45,232 nt of DNA from a virus. The translations under genes were made by a program, and so were the position numbers. Positions 22,652 to 30,195 of the stretch are shown here, piece by piece. The stretch lies in IMG/VR virus record IMGVR_UViG_3300046516_001598, positions 1 to 45,232 of that record. One strand, written 5' to 3'. The notes beneath the pieces are model-generated. The model was not told the DNA's origin. It did no database searches and worked only from the letters and a program-made list of their open reading frames with translations. Position 1 is the stretch's first letter. Each line of letters opens with the position of its first letter.

Positions 22652-24274
22652 TCAGAAGGTGTCGTCGTCGTCCTCGTGGCCGTAGAGCGGGTCGACCGTC
22701 GCGCCGCCGGAGCGCTTCTTCCTCTTCAGGAACACATCCACGCCGGTGCCGATGGCATCGACGAGGTCGTCGTTGGTGCCCTTGGGGAACGCAACGAGCT
22801 GCTCCAAGGCGGCAGGGAGCAGCGTCTCGTGCACGACCTGCGGCAGCATCGACAGGCCGGCCGGGACGGCTGGGTCCTGGCCCGACTTCAGCCGGACCGG
22901 CCGCTGCTGGTAGTAACCGAGCAGCCGTGCGGCCCGAACTTCCTTCGCCTCGGACTGGGAGACGGTCTTGATCGGTACGGGCAGGTTCGTCAGGACGCTG
23001 CCCTTCCAGACATCGCCACCCTGGTTCACCTCGACGACGACGCCGCGGATGGTCGGGAACTCGGTGAGGATCTCCATCACCTTCTTGCGCAGCGGCTCTC
23101 CGGGCGCGACCTTGACGGCGACGGCGTAGCGGACGACGCAGCGCCGGTAGGCCGCGGAATAGCCGATGACGGCCAGGGCGGTGTAGTCCGACTTCTTCTT
23201 GGAGGTGACGGCCGGATCGATGGATAGCAGCTCGTGTGTAAGCGCGGGCAGCTCGGCGCGAACGATGTCGTCGGCGTTCCAGTAGTCGCCGTCGCGCCCC
23301 ATCGGGTCGTTGTCGTAGTTGAGCTTGTACGAGCGGGTGTGCTCAATCGCCTTCAGGAACTGAAGCGGCCACTTCGACGGCCACATACTGCGGCGATCGC
23401 CGGTCTCCTCGTCGGTGACGATCGCCCGGTAGTAGTGGACGCGGATCTGCTCGTCGCCGACCCACGCCGCGGGCTCCTCGCCGGGCCTGGTAACGGTCTT
23501 CACGAGGTCGTGGATGATCGAGCCGGGCATGGTGACGGTGCCGGCGATGACGACGCGGGCGCGGATGTTCAGCGGGAGGATCGCGTTGGTGACCGTGGCG
23601 AGGCGCTTGTCCTTCTGGAAGTCGGAGTAGTTGCTCTCGTCGGGTTCGATGTCGTCCAGGATCAGCAGGTCGGGGCGCCGCTTGCCGACCTTCATGCCGA
23701 GGGTCTTGGCGTCCACGCCCTTGGCGCCGAACACGAACCCGGACTTGGTCACCAACAGAGCCTTGGTGTCCGATTCGTTGGCACCGGACGGCCGGCGGCC
23801 TGCGATACACAGGTCGGGGAAGTCGGTACGCAACACCTCGTTGCCGTCCAGCTCCCGCTTGAACGTCAGCAGGTGTAGCTCGGCCTGTGTGCCGGAGTCG
23901 GCGAACGCGGCGATGAACTTCTTGTGCCCGTGCGCTGCTGCCCACAGCGGCAGGATCAAGAACAACCAGGTGGTCTTGCCGGATTCGCGGGGGCAGACGT
24001 AGGCATCGCGATCGGCGCGGGGGCGCCGAGTTGGGAGCGCCCACCTCTTGGCGGCCGCGGCCAGCTCGACGTGGAACTCGGACAGGGTGATCTGCGCGTC
24101 CTCGAAGTCGTCCTTGAGGTGGTGCGGCAGATACAGCAGCGCAAACAGCAGCGGGTCGAACTTGGTGAGCTGCCGGCGGCACTCGGACACCGCCAGCGAC
24201 GCCGGGTCGAGATCGGCCAGGTACGCGTCGAGGTCGAACGCGGCTTGCGTGGGCTCAGCGGTGGCTGTGCTCAC
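22652..24274 (-). CDS. Terminase large subunit
   Basis: The 540-aa motor protein has an ATPase with Walker A CPRESGKTTW (residues 94-103), Walker B DLLILDDIE (202-210) and a coupling segment VVIAGTVTMPGS. The nuclease half has Asp353 in LSIDPAVTSKKKSDY, VVVEVNQGGD further on, and a late acidic residue in TNDDLVDAIG. It packages the genome into procapsids and cuts it. Its GTG start overlaps the small-subunit stop by four bases. Confidence 0.95.
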   Translation of the reverse strand: MSTATAEPTQAAFDLDAYLADLDPASLAVSECRRQLTKFDPLLFALLYLPHHLKDDFEDAQITLSEFHVELAAAAKRWALPTRRPRADRDAYVCPRESGKTTWLFLILPLWAAAHGHKKFIAAFADSGTQAELHLLTFKRELDGNEVLRTDFPDLCIAGRRPSGANESDTKALLVTKSGFVFGAKGVDAKTLGMKVGKRRPDLLILDDIEPDESNYSDFQKDKRLATVTNAILPLNIRARVVIAGTVTMPGSIIHDLVKTVTRPGEEPAAWVGDEQIRVHYYRAIVTDEETGDRRSMWPSKWPLQFLKAIEHTRSYKLNYDNDPMGRDGDYWNADDIVRAELPALTHELLSIDPAVTSKKKSDYTALAVIGYSAAYRRCVVRYAVAVKVAPGEPLRKKVMEILTEFPTIRGVVVEVNQGGDVWKGSVLTNLPVPIKTVSQSEAKEVRAARLLGYYQQRPVRLKSGQDPAVPAGLSMLPQVVHETLLPAALEQLVAFPKGTNDDLVDAIGTGVDVFLKRKKRSGGATVDPLYGHEDDDDTF

Positions 24275-24816
24275 CCATCGGCCTGCGCCTTCAGTTCCTC
24301 CTCGGCCGCGGCGGCCTTCGCCTTTGCCGCGTTGACCATGTCGATGAGTTCGAGGTCCTGCTGCGTGGTCTCGGTGACGGTGGCGTCGACCTTCATCGCG
24401 GCGTCCAGGCCGAGCAGGCGGGCGCGCCGTTCCTGGATCTTCAGGAGTCTGTCGATCGCGGCGAGCGCGGGTCCGGAGTCCTGAAGCGGGATCTTCTCGC
24501 CGTGTTCGTCGGTCCGGTGGACGACGCGGCCGTCGGAGATGACGTAGTGCTCGCGCTCGAGGATGGCCAGGACGAGCAGTTGCATGCGGTCCAGGCGCTC
24601 GATCTCCAGCTCGCGGACTTTCGCGCGCAGCGGGTCGAGGGTTTCGGTGATCTCGCAGTCGATGCGGCGCCAGACGGTCGTGAGGGACAGGCCTGTGGCG
24701 GCGGCGATGGCGCGCAGGGGCATTCCGCGCAGCCGCATCTCATAGCAGGTGCGCTGCTCCTCGGCGAAGTGCGCGTTGGTGTAGCGAGGTGGCGCCCATG
24801 TCTGGATCTGGGTCAT
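24271..24816 (-). CDS. Terminase small subunit-like DNA-binding protein
   Basis: The product (about 181 aa) has an N-terminal helix-turn-helix (MPLRAIAAATGLSLTTVWRR) and a long helical remainder ending in an Ala/Glu-rich tail. It is directly upstream of, and overlaps, the large subunit. A GTG start at 24825 is an alternative; the ATG at 24816 is preferred. It should recognise the packaging site on phage DNA. Confidence 0.75.
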   Translation of the reverse strand: MTQIQTWAPPRYTNAHFAEEQRTCYEMRLRGMPLRAIAAATGLSLTTVWRRIDCEITETLDPLRAKVRELEIERLDRMQLLVLAILEREHYVISDGRVVHRTDEHGEKIPLQDSGPALAAIDRLLKIQERRARLLGLDAAMKVDATVTETTQQDLELIDMVNAAKAKAAAAEEELKAQADG

Positions 24817-24886
24817 GCGTTCCACAACCTAAGTTCCCTGGCCACAGTCCCGATCTTGTGGCGTTGACCTCAGTATCGCGACGGGT

Positions 24887-25045
24887 TCAACGCCCGCTGC
24901 CGGAGATGCCCTTGACGCCGAGCACGCGGTCGGCGTGCTTCTGCCCCGTGCTCTTCGGCGGCCGGATCGGCTCCTGGGTGCCGTCGTCGTTCAGGAGGCT
25001 GAACACGGCGTCGTGCTGCTTGGCCAGGGGTGTCAGCGCGCTCAT
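24887..25045 (-). CDS. Small hypothetical protein, 52 aa
   Basis: The ATG at 25045 overlaps the ADP-ribosyltransferase stop (ATGA). The product begins MSALTPLAKQHDAVFSLLND and ends in a basic, glycine-rich tail. Tight coupling to the toxin-like gene could make it an inhibitor or partner, but nothing in the sequence proves this. Confidence 0.55.
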   Translation of the reverse strand: MSALTPLAKQHDAVFSLLNDDGTQEPIRPPKSTGQKHADRVLGVKGISGSGR

Positions 25046-25704
25046 TTGCCGTCCTTGGGCAGTGCGATGAGCCACATGTCCCAGCCTCCGCGGCTGTTCT
25101 TGGCGACTTTGGCGATGGCCATGGGCTGGCCGCGGTCCAAGAGTACTTCGCGCTCGGTGGGGTTGCGGGACAGCCCGGCGGCCAGGATCGCGGGTGTGCC
25201 CTTGGGGACGGCGATGTGCATGGTGACGCCACCGAGGCCGCCGCCGTAGGGGTCCCCGAGGGCGGTGGAGGCGAAGGCCTTGTCGGTGATGGTGCGGCCG
25301 GTGAGGTTCTGGACGTGGCCGAGGGTGGCGTTGGTGAGGCCGAACGCTTCGGGCTGGACGTGGCGGGTGACGACGAGGTCTTCGGAAAGTGGCCGCATGG
25401 CGGCGTCGATGCGGGCGACTTCGGGGTCGGCGTGGTCGCCGGCGCGCAGGTGCTTGTTGGTGTCGAAGAAGGTGTCGCCGGTGTAGCGGTTGACGGCGTC
25501 GCGCTGGGCCGCGGGGAGTTTGGTGGTGTTGGCGCGCAGGTAGGCGGTGGCTTCGGTGTTGTTGGCGAAGCGGCGGGGATGGAAGTCGGCCAGGGCTGCG
25601 TTGCCGGCGGCTTTCTCGGCGCCGGTGGTTTTCTTGCCGGCGGATCCGGCGCTGAAGCGGCCGCGTTCGTCGCGGGCGTGGAGGGATTCGTCCCAGCTGG
25701 CCAT
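25042..25704 (-). CDS. ADP-ribosyltransferase (R-S-E class exoenzyme fold)
   Basis: This 220-aa protein contains the motifs of R-S-E mono-ADP-ribosyltransferases: Arg114 (VVTRHV), Ser146-Thr147 (KAFASTAL), and Glu184-x-Glu186 (PTEREVLLDRG). It ends with a WLIAL strand. The N-terminus has HARDERGRFSAG, a motif often seen in phage head-associated proteins. It leads the leftward virion operon, with a well-placed GGGAGAA before the ATG. Phage ADP-ribosyltransferases modify host proteins after injection (T4 Alt) or are MuF-linked toxins. The target here is unknown. Confidence 0.85.
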   Translation of the reverse strand: MASWDESLHARDERGRFSAGSAGKKTTGAEKAAGNAALADFHPRRFANNTEATAYLRANTTKLPAAQRDAVNRYTGDTFFDTNKHLRAGDHADPEVARIDAAMRPLSEDLVVTRHVQPEAFGLTNATLGHVQNLTGRTITDKAFASTALGDPYGGGLGGVTMHIAVPKGTPAILAAGLSRNPTEREVLLDRGQPMAIAKVAKNSRGGWDMWLIALPKDGK

Positions 25705-25834
25705 GTGCTTCTCCCGGTGCGGCCGTGGTCGGGCGGCCCGGGTTCTACTGTCTTCACCGGTTCAACTGCGGCTGCGGGCTTGATCCCCTGGGGACACTGG
25801 CGGCGTCAGGTCAGTCGGCAGACAGGGGCGTGTC
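25705..25834. promoter_or_regulatory. Divergent intergenic region between virion and lysis operons
   Basis: The 130 bases separate two divergent units, so promoters for both are expected. A ribosome-binding GGGAGAA precedes the leftward gene and an AGGGGC precedes the rightward GTG. I could not find well-spaced -35/-10 boxes on either strand; TTGAAC and TAGAAC occur leftward but only 13 bases apart. Confidence 0.4.
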
Positions 25835-26743
25835 GTGATCGGTTTCGACTACACCGACCGCATCGACCCGGCCGCGCTGAAGGCGGCCGGCTGCTCGGTT
25901 GTCTTCCGCTACCTCTCGCAGCCCGGCTGGCCCAAAAACCTCGAGCTGGCAGAGTCTCGAGAGTTGCTGGCCGCCGGGATCCCGATCGTCCTGAACTACG
26001 AGACGACTGCGACGTTCATGCGCGGCGGCTACGCGGCGGGCATCGCCGCGGCGCGGTCGGCCCGTGCGCAGGCGAATGCGCTGGGCGCTCCGGCTGCGGC
26101 CCGCATCTACTACTCGGCCGACTTCGACATGACGGCGGCGGAGACCTCGATCGTGATGGCGTTCTTGCGCGGTGCGGCGTCGGTGGACGGCGCGGCCGAA
26201 GTCGACGCCTACGGGGGTCTGCGGCTGGCGCGGGCTGCCGAGGCGGCCGGGATGCGCCCGTGGCAGACGGTCGCCTGGTCCGGCGGTGTGTGGGATCCGC
26301 AGGACGTGGCCCGGCAGACCGGCGAGCAGCGCACTGTCGGCGGCGTCCAGGTGGACGTGAACGAGATCATCGACTTGGCCGCGCTCGGAGCGTGGGGCGG
26401 CCCGACCACAGGAGACATCGTGACGCCCGAGGATATTCAGGCCATCGCCGCAGCGGTGTATGCCTACGGCAAGGAGGACGTGAACCTGCCCACCGGCGTG
26501 ATGCACAACGTGCCGCTGGGGAACCTCGCCCACGGCGCGTGGGTCTCCGTCAACGACCCGAACGGCCCGGTCATCTCCCGCCTGAGCGCCCTGGAGGCCC
26601 AGGTGAAGGCGCTGGCCGTGCCGGCGGTCGACGTGAAGGCGCTCTCGGCTGCGCTCGCCCCGTTGCTCCAGGCTGGCGCGAGCGCGGACCAGATCGCGAC
26701 CGCGGTCGTCGGCCATCTGGCCGTGACCCTGGCGAAGGGCTGA
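25835..26743 (+). CDS. Endolysin with DUF1906 (glycoside hydrolase-like) domain
   Basis: The 302-aa protein begins IGFDYTDRIDPAALKAAGCS and contains YLSQPGWPKNLELAESREL, ARIYYSADFDMTAAE and YGGLRLARAAEAAGM. This is the TIM-barrel pattern of DUF1906/Rv2525c-like hydrolases used as actinophage endolysins. Residues after about 195 form a helical C-terminal region that may bind the wall or oligomerise. It should cleave peptidoglycan at the end of infection. No signal peptide is seen, so export depends on the membrane proteins that follow. Confidence 0.85.
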   Translation: MIGFDYTDRIDPAALKAAGCSVVFRYLSQPGWPKNLELAESRELLAAGIPIVLNYETTATFMRGGYAAGIAAARSARAQANALGAPAAARIYYSADFDMTAAETSIVMAFLRGAASVDGAAEVDAYGGLRLARAAEAAGMRPWQTVAWSGGVWDPQDVARQTGEQRTVGGVQVDVNEIIDLAALGAWGGPTTGDIVTPEDIQAIAAAVYAYGKEDVNLPTGVMHNVPLGNLAHGAWVSVNDPNGPVISRLSALEAQVKALAVPAVDVKALSAALAPLLQAGASADQIATAVVGHLAVTLAKG

Positions 26744-26748
26744 CGGCC

Positions 26749-27183
26749 GTGGGCGTGCTGATGGGGCGGCTCGGCGCCGAGCTGCGGCATGTCGAGGCGG
26801 ACGTGGCGGCGCAGATTCGCCGGGCGCATCTGGCCAAGCAGCTGGGCCGGCTGGCGGCCGGGGTCGTGGGGTCGGTGGTGTTGTCGCTGATGCATGGCGG
26901 CCTGGGGCGGTTGGATTCGGAGACTCTGCTGCCGTTGGCGGCCGCGGCGCTGTGGACGCAGTTGGCGAATCTGTGGCCGCAGGTGCCATGGGATCTGCTG
27001 CGGGTGCGGCTGGGACTGCCGACGATCCCGCCGGGTGGCGCCTCCGAGGCGCGGTGGCATCCGGGCGTTCCCGCCGGTGCTCCGATGCAGGGCGTTGAGG
27101 GCATCGTCGGCCAGACGGCCACCGTCAGCAACCCGTCGGTGCCGGGTCGACCGGACGGCGTCCAGATCAAGCCGGAAGGTTAG
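26749..27183 (+). CDS. Membrane-associated lysis-cassette protein (holin candidate), 144 aa
   Basis: Start choices are GTG 26749 or ATG 26761. The product has a hydrophobic stretch QLGRLAAGVVGSVVLSLMHG and a second one around LLPLAAAALWTQLANLW, then a polar Pro-rich tail. Two short membrane helices directly after the endolysin gene fit a holin or holin-like role, but sequence alone does not decide. Confidence 0.6.
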   Translation: MGVLMGRLGAELRHVEADVAAQIRRAHLAKQLGRLAAGVVGSVVLSLMHGGLGRLDSETLLPLAAAALWTQLANLWPQVPWDLLRVRLGLPTIPPGGASEARWHPGVPAGAPMQGVEGIVGQTATVSNPSVPGRPDGVQIKPEG

Positions 27184-27231
27184 CCGCACTGCTGACCGAG
27201 CCCCCGGCCCGTACCCCGCTGGAGGCATCCC

Positions 27232-27600
27232 GTGGCCGCTGAGGACCCGCTGACCCCGGGCGAGATCCGCCGGGCCATTGACCGTTTGGAGCAGGCGGAT
27301 CGGACGCTGGGCGACCGCATAACCCAGGTGGCCTCGGACATGCTGCCGGTGAAGCTGTGGGACGCCGAGCACCGCGCACTCAGCAAGGAGCTTGACCAGC
27401 ACAAGAAGGACGCCGATGAGGACCGGAAGCGGATCGAGCGCGAGATCGGCCAGGTCAAGAAGGAGGTCAAGGAAGTCCGCGAGGAGCCGGACAAGCGATC
27501 CGAGATCACCTGGACCAAGGTCATTGGCCTGATCACCGCACTGGCCACGCTGGCCGCTGTAATCGTCGGCGTGGTGGGCCTGACGAGAGGGATCAAGTAA
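27232..27600 (+). CDS. Coiled-coil protein with C-terminal membrane anchor, 122 aa
   Basis: A GTG start follows a 48-base spacer. The first 85 residues are charged and helical with heptads ([20 protein letters not shown]). A single membrane helix lies near the C-terminus ([20 protein letters not shown]). Such tail-anchored proteins are frequent next to actinophage endolysins and may be holins or holin regulators. Its stop overlaps the next ATG (TAATG). Confidence 0.65.
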   Translation: MAAEDPLTPGEIRRAIDRLEQADRTLGDRITQVASDMLPVKLWDAEHRALSKELDQHKKDADEDRKRIEREIGQVKKEVKEVREEPDKRSEITWTKVIGLITALATLAAVIVGVVGLTRGIK

Positions 27601-28379
27601 TGGCCATCGCATGGGCGAAGGCGCAGCGTCACTGGTGGACGGCGGTGCTGGGGCTGCTGACGGCCGGGTTCCTCGCGGTGCTGATCTTTATGATGGTGGA
27701 GTTGTCGGCGGCGTCGGACCAGCTGGACGGGCTGCGCTCCCAGCAGGCGGCGCAGTCGCGAGTGGTCGGGAGCTTGTCCTCGGGCCTGTCCACTGCGGAG
27801 TCGCAGCTGTCCGAGCACGGCATCAAGCCGCTGCCGCCGCCTCCGCAGCAGATCATCGAACAGGGCCAGGCCGGTCCGCCGGGCGCTCAGGGCGCTGTCG
27901 GTCCCGCCGGTCTGCCCGGTCCGCCCGGCCCTTCGGGGGCGTCGGGCGTGCCGGGCCCCAGCGGGCCGTCAGGTCCCGCCGGTCCGAGCGGCGCGCAGGG
28001 TGCTACCGGGGCGTCCGGTGCCCCGGGAGCCGACGGTGCGACCGGGGCGCCTGGGCCTCCCGGCCCGTCGGGTGCACCTGGCGCGGCCGGGAGCCCCGGG
28101 CCGGCCTGCCCGACCGGCTATACGCTCGCGCCGGAGACGATCCACGGGAACAACGCGCTGGTGTGCGAACAGGTGCCGAGCCCGTCATCGTCGCCGCCCG
28201 GCTCGATACCCGCACCGTCCCCGGCGGCCGTCCGTAACACGGCCCACGCTGGCCGCGCCAGCGCCCCAGTGTTGAGAACTGAAAGCTCAACATCGCCGTC
28301 CCCGCCGCCTGCGCACCGGTCCGGGCTGGTGCTGATGCTGCTGAGCCTGTTGAAGCTGCCGCGGGAGCAGCGCGTGTAG
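27600..28379 (+). CDS. Membrane-anchored collagen-like protein
   Basis: The 259-aa product has an N-terminal membrane helix ([20 protein letters not shown]), a short coiled coil (about 38-75), and then some 25 Gly-x-y triplets rich in Pro and Ser ([18 protein letters not shown]). Next come a cysteine-containing segment (PACPTGYTL and LVCEQVP), a Pro/Ser-rich linker and a hydrophobic end ([12 protein letters not shown]). Collagen repeats should trimerise outside the membrane. Coupling to lysis genes suggests a role in lysis or in the cell envelope; the exact job is unknown. Confidence 0.7.
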   Translation: MAIAWAKAQRHWWTAVLGLLTAGFLAVLIFMMVELSAASDQLDGLRSQQAAQSRVVGSLSSGLSTAESQLSEHGIKPLPPPPQQIIEQGQAGPPGAQGAVGPAGLPGPPGPSGASGVPGPSGPSGPAGPSGAQGATGASGAPGADGATGAPGPPGPSGAPGAAGSPGPACPTGYTLAPETIHGNNALVCEQVPSPSSSPPGSIPAPSPAAVRNTAHAGRASAPVLRTESSTSPSPPPAHRSGLVLMLLSLLKLPREQRV

Positions 28380-28405
28380 TCTGGCGTCGCGGCTCCTATG
28401 AAGCG

Positions 28406-28440
28406 AGCGGCCCCGTCCCTATCGGCAGGACGGGGCCGCT
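28406..28440. terminator. Strong bidirectional terminator hairpin
   Basis: AGCGGCCCCGTCC and GGACGGGGCCGCT form a perfect 13-bp stem with a 9-base loop. It sits between the convergent collagen-like gene and the leftward membrane gene, right where both units need to end. Confidence 0.75.
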
Positions 28441-28453
28441 TGTGCATCCGGGC

Positions 28454-28837
28454 TCAACTTCGGGTGCGTGACCGCTCGGTGTCGTAGGGGTCCGCGGCGA
28501 GGGATGCCGGCAGCGGCGCCATGCGGTAGGCGTCGTGCGACGCAGACACGGTACGACGGCCACGGAAGACGGCGACGGCCCGGCCGACGAGGTTGCGCCG
28601 GTAGGCCCAGCGGCAGCCGTAGCACGCCCAGAGCGCCGCCCAGGCCGTGACTTCCAGGGCCCACAGTTCGAGCAGGAGCAGCCACGCGGACAACATCAGC
28701 ATGCCGACGAAGGCGCCTGCGACGGGGTGGTGGCGATGGTGGTGCGCGCGTCGGGAGTGTCCGCGGGCGCCCGGGATGTTCGGCACCGGCGGAAGGGTGT
28801 GCATCCAGGCGTCGAGGCTGGCGTGGCGCTGTGTCAT
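28454..28837 (-). CDS. Small membrane protein, 127 aa
   Basis: The His-rich N-terminus (HSRRAHHHRHH) is followed by hydrophobic segments VAGAFVGMLMLSAWLLLLEL and TAWAALWACYGCRWAY, then a basic cytoplasmic-looking tail. An AGGAC precedes the ATG. It is the last gene of the leftward accessory unit. No family recognised; superinfection exclusion or envelope modification are possible roles. Confidence 0.6.
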   Translation of the reverse strand: MTQRHASLDAWMHTLPPVPNIPGARGHSRRAHHHRHHPVAGAFVGMLMLSAWLLLLELWALEVTAWAALWACYGCRWAYRRNLVGRAVAVFRGRRTVSASHDAYRMAPLPASLAADPYDTERSRTRS

Positions 28838-28871
28838 GGGCTTGTCCTGTGGGCGTAGCGGTGTTCGGATG

Positions 28872-29552
28872 TCAGCTGAGCTGCCATTGCGCGACCGGGC
28901 CGCTTCCGGCGTCCAGGACGATCTGGACGCTGGCGGGTTTCGCGCTGTTCGCGATCTCGAAGGTGATGACGCCTTCGGTCGTGCCGCCCGGCTCGATGAC
29001 GACGTGCGAGGTGAACATCTGGCCGCTGGCGGTACTGGCCAGGATCGGCCCGTAGTGCTGCCCTGCGGTGTCGATGACGCCGGCGCCGACGGTGGGTGCG
29101 CCGTTGCCGTTCCAGGCCGCGCTGCCGTGGTTGTCCAGGCGGATTTCGGCGCTGACGAAGTGCTTGCCCACGTCTGCGACGGCGTGGTTGGCGACGGCCG
29201 GGTTGTCGAACTTGATCAGCGTGGCGGTGATGTCCTCGCCGTTCGGGCCCTTCAGCGCGACGGCGCCCCCGACGGCGGGGTGCCTGTCGGATTTCGGCGG
29301 CGCGGCGGGGACGGGCTGGCCGGTGACAGCGGCACCGGGCGCGCCGGCTGCCTGCTGGGGTGCGGCCTGCGGGGTATCGGTGGTCTTCCCGCGGGCGAGG
29401 TATCCGGCGGTGAAGCCGATGCCGAGCGTGAGGACGGCGATGAGGGTGACGAGCCACAGCGGTACGGCGACGCCGCGCCGTGGCGGTGTCCCACCTGCGG
29501 GCGGTGTGCGGCGGTGCAGTGCGCGCGTGGCGGTTTCGTCCCGAGACTCCAC
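28872..29552 (-). CDS. Membrane-anchored extracellular protein with DUF4352-like domain
   Basis: After a 27-residue basic start comes a membrane helix (PLWLVTLIAVLTLGIGFTAG), a Pro/Ala linker, then a beta-sandwich-like domain (about 100-226) with VSAEIRLDNHGSAAW, VIEPGGTTEGVITFEI and a final AQWQLS. This is the pattern of DUF4352 proteins in Gram-positive bacteria. A strong GAGGGGGG precedes the GTG. A surface role such as receptor masking is an inference. Confidence 0.7.
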   Translation of the reverse strand: MESRDETATRALHRRTPPAGGTPPRRGVAVPLWLVTLIAVLTLGIGFTAGYLARGKTTDTPQAAPQQAAGAPGAAVTGQPVPAAPPKSDRHPAVGGAVALKGPNGEDITATLIKFDNPAVANHAVADVGKHFVSAEIRLDNHGSAAWNGNGAPTVGAGVIDTAGQHYGPILASTASGQMFTSHVVIEPGGTTEGVITFEIANSAKPASVQIVLDAGSGPVAQWQLS

Positions 29553-29624
29553 GAGTTCCCCCCTCGTAGCTGAGAGTGCTGACGTTACGCCGGGCTGTCC
29601 GTGATCGCCATCGCCAGGGCGTGC

Positions 29625-29659
29625 GAAAGCCCGGCCCCGTGCATTGGGGCCGGGCTTTC
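29625..29659. terminator. Strong hairpin terminator
   Basis: GAAAGCCCGGCCCC and GGGGCCGGGCTTTC form a perfect 14-bp stem with a 7-base loop, with A and T runs at its base on both strands. It separates the tRNA-like locus from the DUF4352-like gene, so transcription can stop in either direction. Confidence 0.8.
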
Positions 29660-29663
29660 ATGG

Positions 29664-29768
29664 TGCGGCCCGGCGGGACTCGAACCCGCGACCGACGATC
29701 TCAGCGGGCTTGGCTCCGGCCGGGAGCGCCTACCGCACACGTACCTCTTCCGTCTGAGCTACGGGCCG
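29664..29768 (-). tRNA. tRNA-like locus with atypical centre
   Basis: On the minus strand the ends pair perfectly (CGGCCCG with CGGGCCG), followed by CA and an encoded CCA (29663-29661). TA and a D-arm-like GCTCAGACGGAAGAG follow the 5' strand. The T-arm GCGGG-TTCGAGT-CCCGC is canonical. The middle (about 55 bases) does not fold into a standard anticodon arm by eye and includes an extra GCTCC/GGAGC hairpin. At 105 nt it is longer than usual. Isotype not assigned; it may be a real non-canonical tRNA or a decayed one. Confidence 0.5.
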
Positions 29769-29844
29769 TACCAGCGCCGCGCCCGTCGGGCTCGCACGGG
29801 GGATTGAGTCCGTCGGGCGCGGCAGTCTCAGGGTAACGCGCTCG

Positions 29845-30009
29845 CTACATCGCCGAGTCGAACGCGGCCACCGGCGGCTTCGGCGCGCTGCCGTCCGGCA
29901 GGACGCGCCGCAGGGCACTGCGCTTGGTCGCGGCCAGCCGTCCAAGCGGGATGGTGCGGACGTCGGGCATCTCGGTGGCGATGCCGTCTACGGGCTGCTG
30001 CGGGTCCAT
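29845..30009 (-). CDS. FxSxx-COOH RiPP precursor-like peptide (FxsA type)
   Basis: The 54-aa product ends AAFDSAM, an exact F-x-S-x-x-COOH terminus (Phe50, Ser52, Met54). The middle PDVRTIPLGRLAATKRSALR then RVLPDG matches the leader style of the actinobacterial FxSxx-COOH peptide family, as do its length and the Pro-Val-Ala-Ala run before the Phe. These peptides are substrates of a radical SAM enzyme (FxsB) that crosslinks the C-terminal residues. No radical SAM gene or other fxs gene is present in this window. The ATG at 30009 has no strong ribosome site. Flanked by the two tRNA-like loci. Confidence 0.75.
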   Translation of the reverse strand: MDPQQPVDGIATEMPDVRTIPLGRLAATKRSALRRVLPDGSAPKPPVAAFDSAM

Positions 30010-30050
30010 GGGACCACGGTAGCCCACGTGCGGGCGCTGCTACGCTGGCC

Positions 30051-30195
30051 GTTCCATAGTCGTCTAGCGGCCTAGGACGCCGCGTTCGTGGGGTTCGAGT
30101 CCCCGGAGGGCAGGTACCGCCCTCGAAGCCGTCACCTCAGGGTGCGGAAGCGGCCCCGGCGCGGTAACCCCGGTTCGAATCCGGGCGTGGAACCA
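30051..30195 (+). tRNA. tRNA-like locus: Glu-type 5' half with about 70-nt insertion at the anticodon loop
   Basis: GTTCCAT (30051-30057) pairs with GTGGAAC (30187-30193). A Glu-type D-arm (TCGTCTAGCGGCCTAGGAC) follows. GCCGC (30079-30083) pairs with GCGGT (30161-30165) as an anticodon stem, and CCCGG-TTCGAAT-CCGGG is a T-arm. Between the anticodon stem strands lie 77 bases instead of 7. They include another T-arm-like GGGG-TTCGAGT-CCCC and a hairpin GAGGGC-AGGTACC-GCCCTC. Either a tRNA interrupted by a second one with swapped halves, or degenerate tRNA material. Isotype and activity are uncertain. Confidence 0.4.

Noticed and set aside
22652-24816. Terminase and small subunit as part of a gene transfer agent or degraded prophage
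   Set aside because: The virion block is complete and intact from terminase to tail fibre, with no frameshifts seen other than the programmed one.
25705-25834. TTGAAC and TAGAAC as a leftward promoter for the virion operon
   Set aside because: Spacing between boxes is only 13 bases, too short for a housekeeping promoter.
26464-27612. 382-codon minus-strand open frame opposite the lysis genes
   Set aside because: Shadow of the endolysin and following genes, whose plus-strand products have recognisable features.
27880-28120. Gly-x-y triplet DNA as a possible CRISPR-like or tandem DNA repeat
   Set aside because: Repeats are degenerate at DNA level and explained by a collagen-like protein; no spacer-repeat regularity.
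29664-29768. Selenocysteine or long-arm (Leu/Ser/Tyr) tRNA
   Set aside because: Length suggested it, but no matching anticodon loop, extended D-stem or regular variable arm could be folded.
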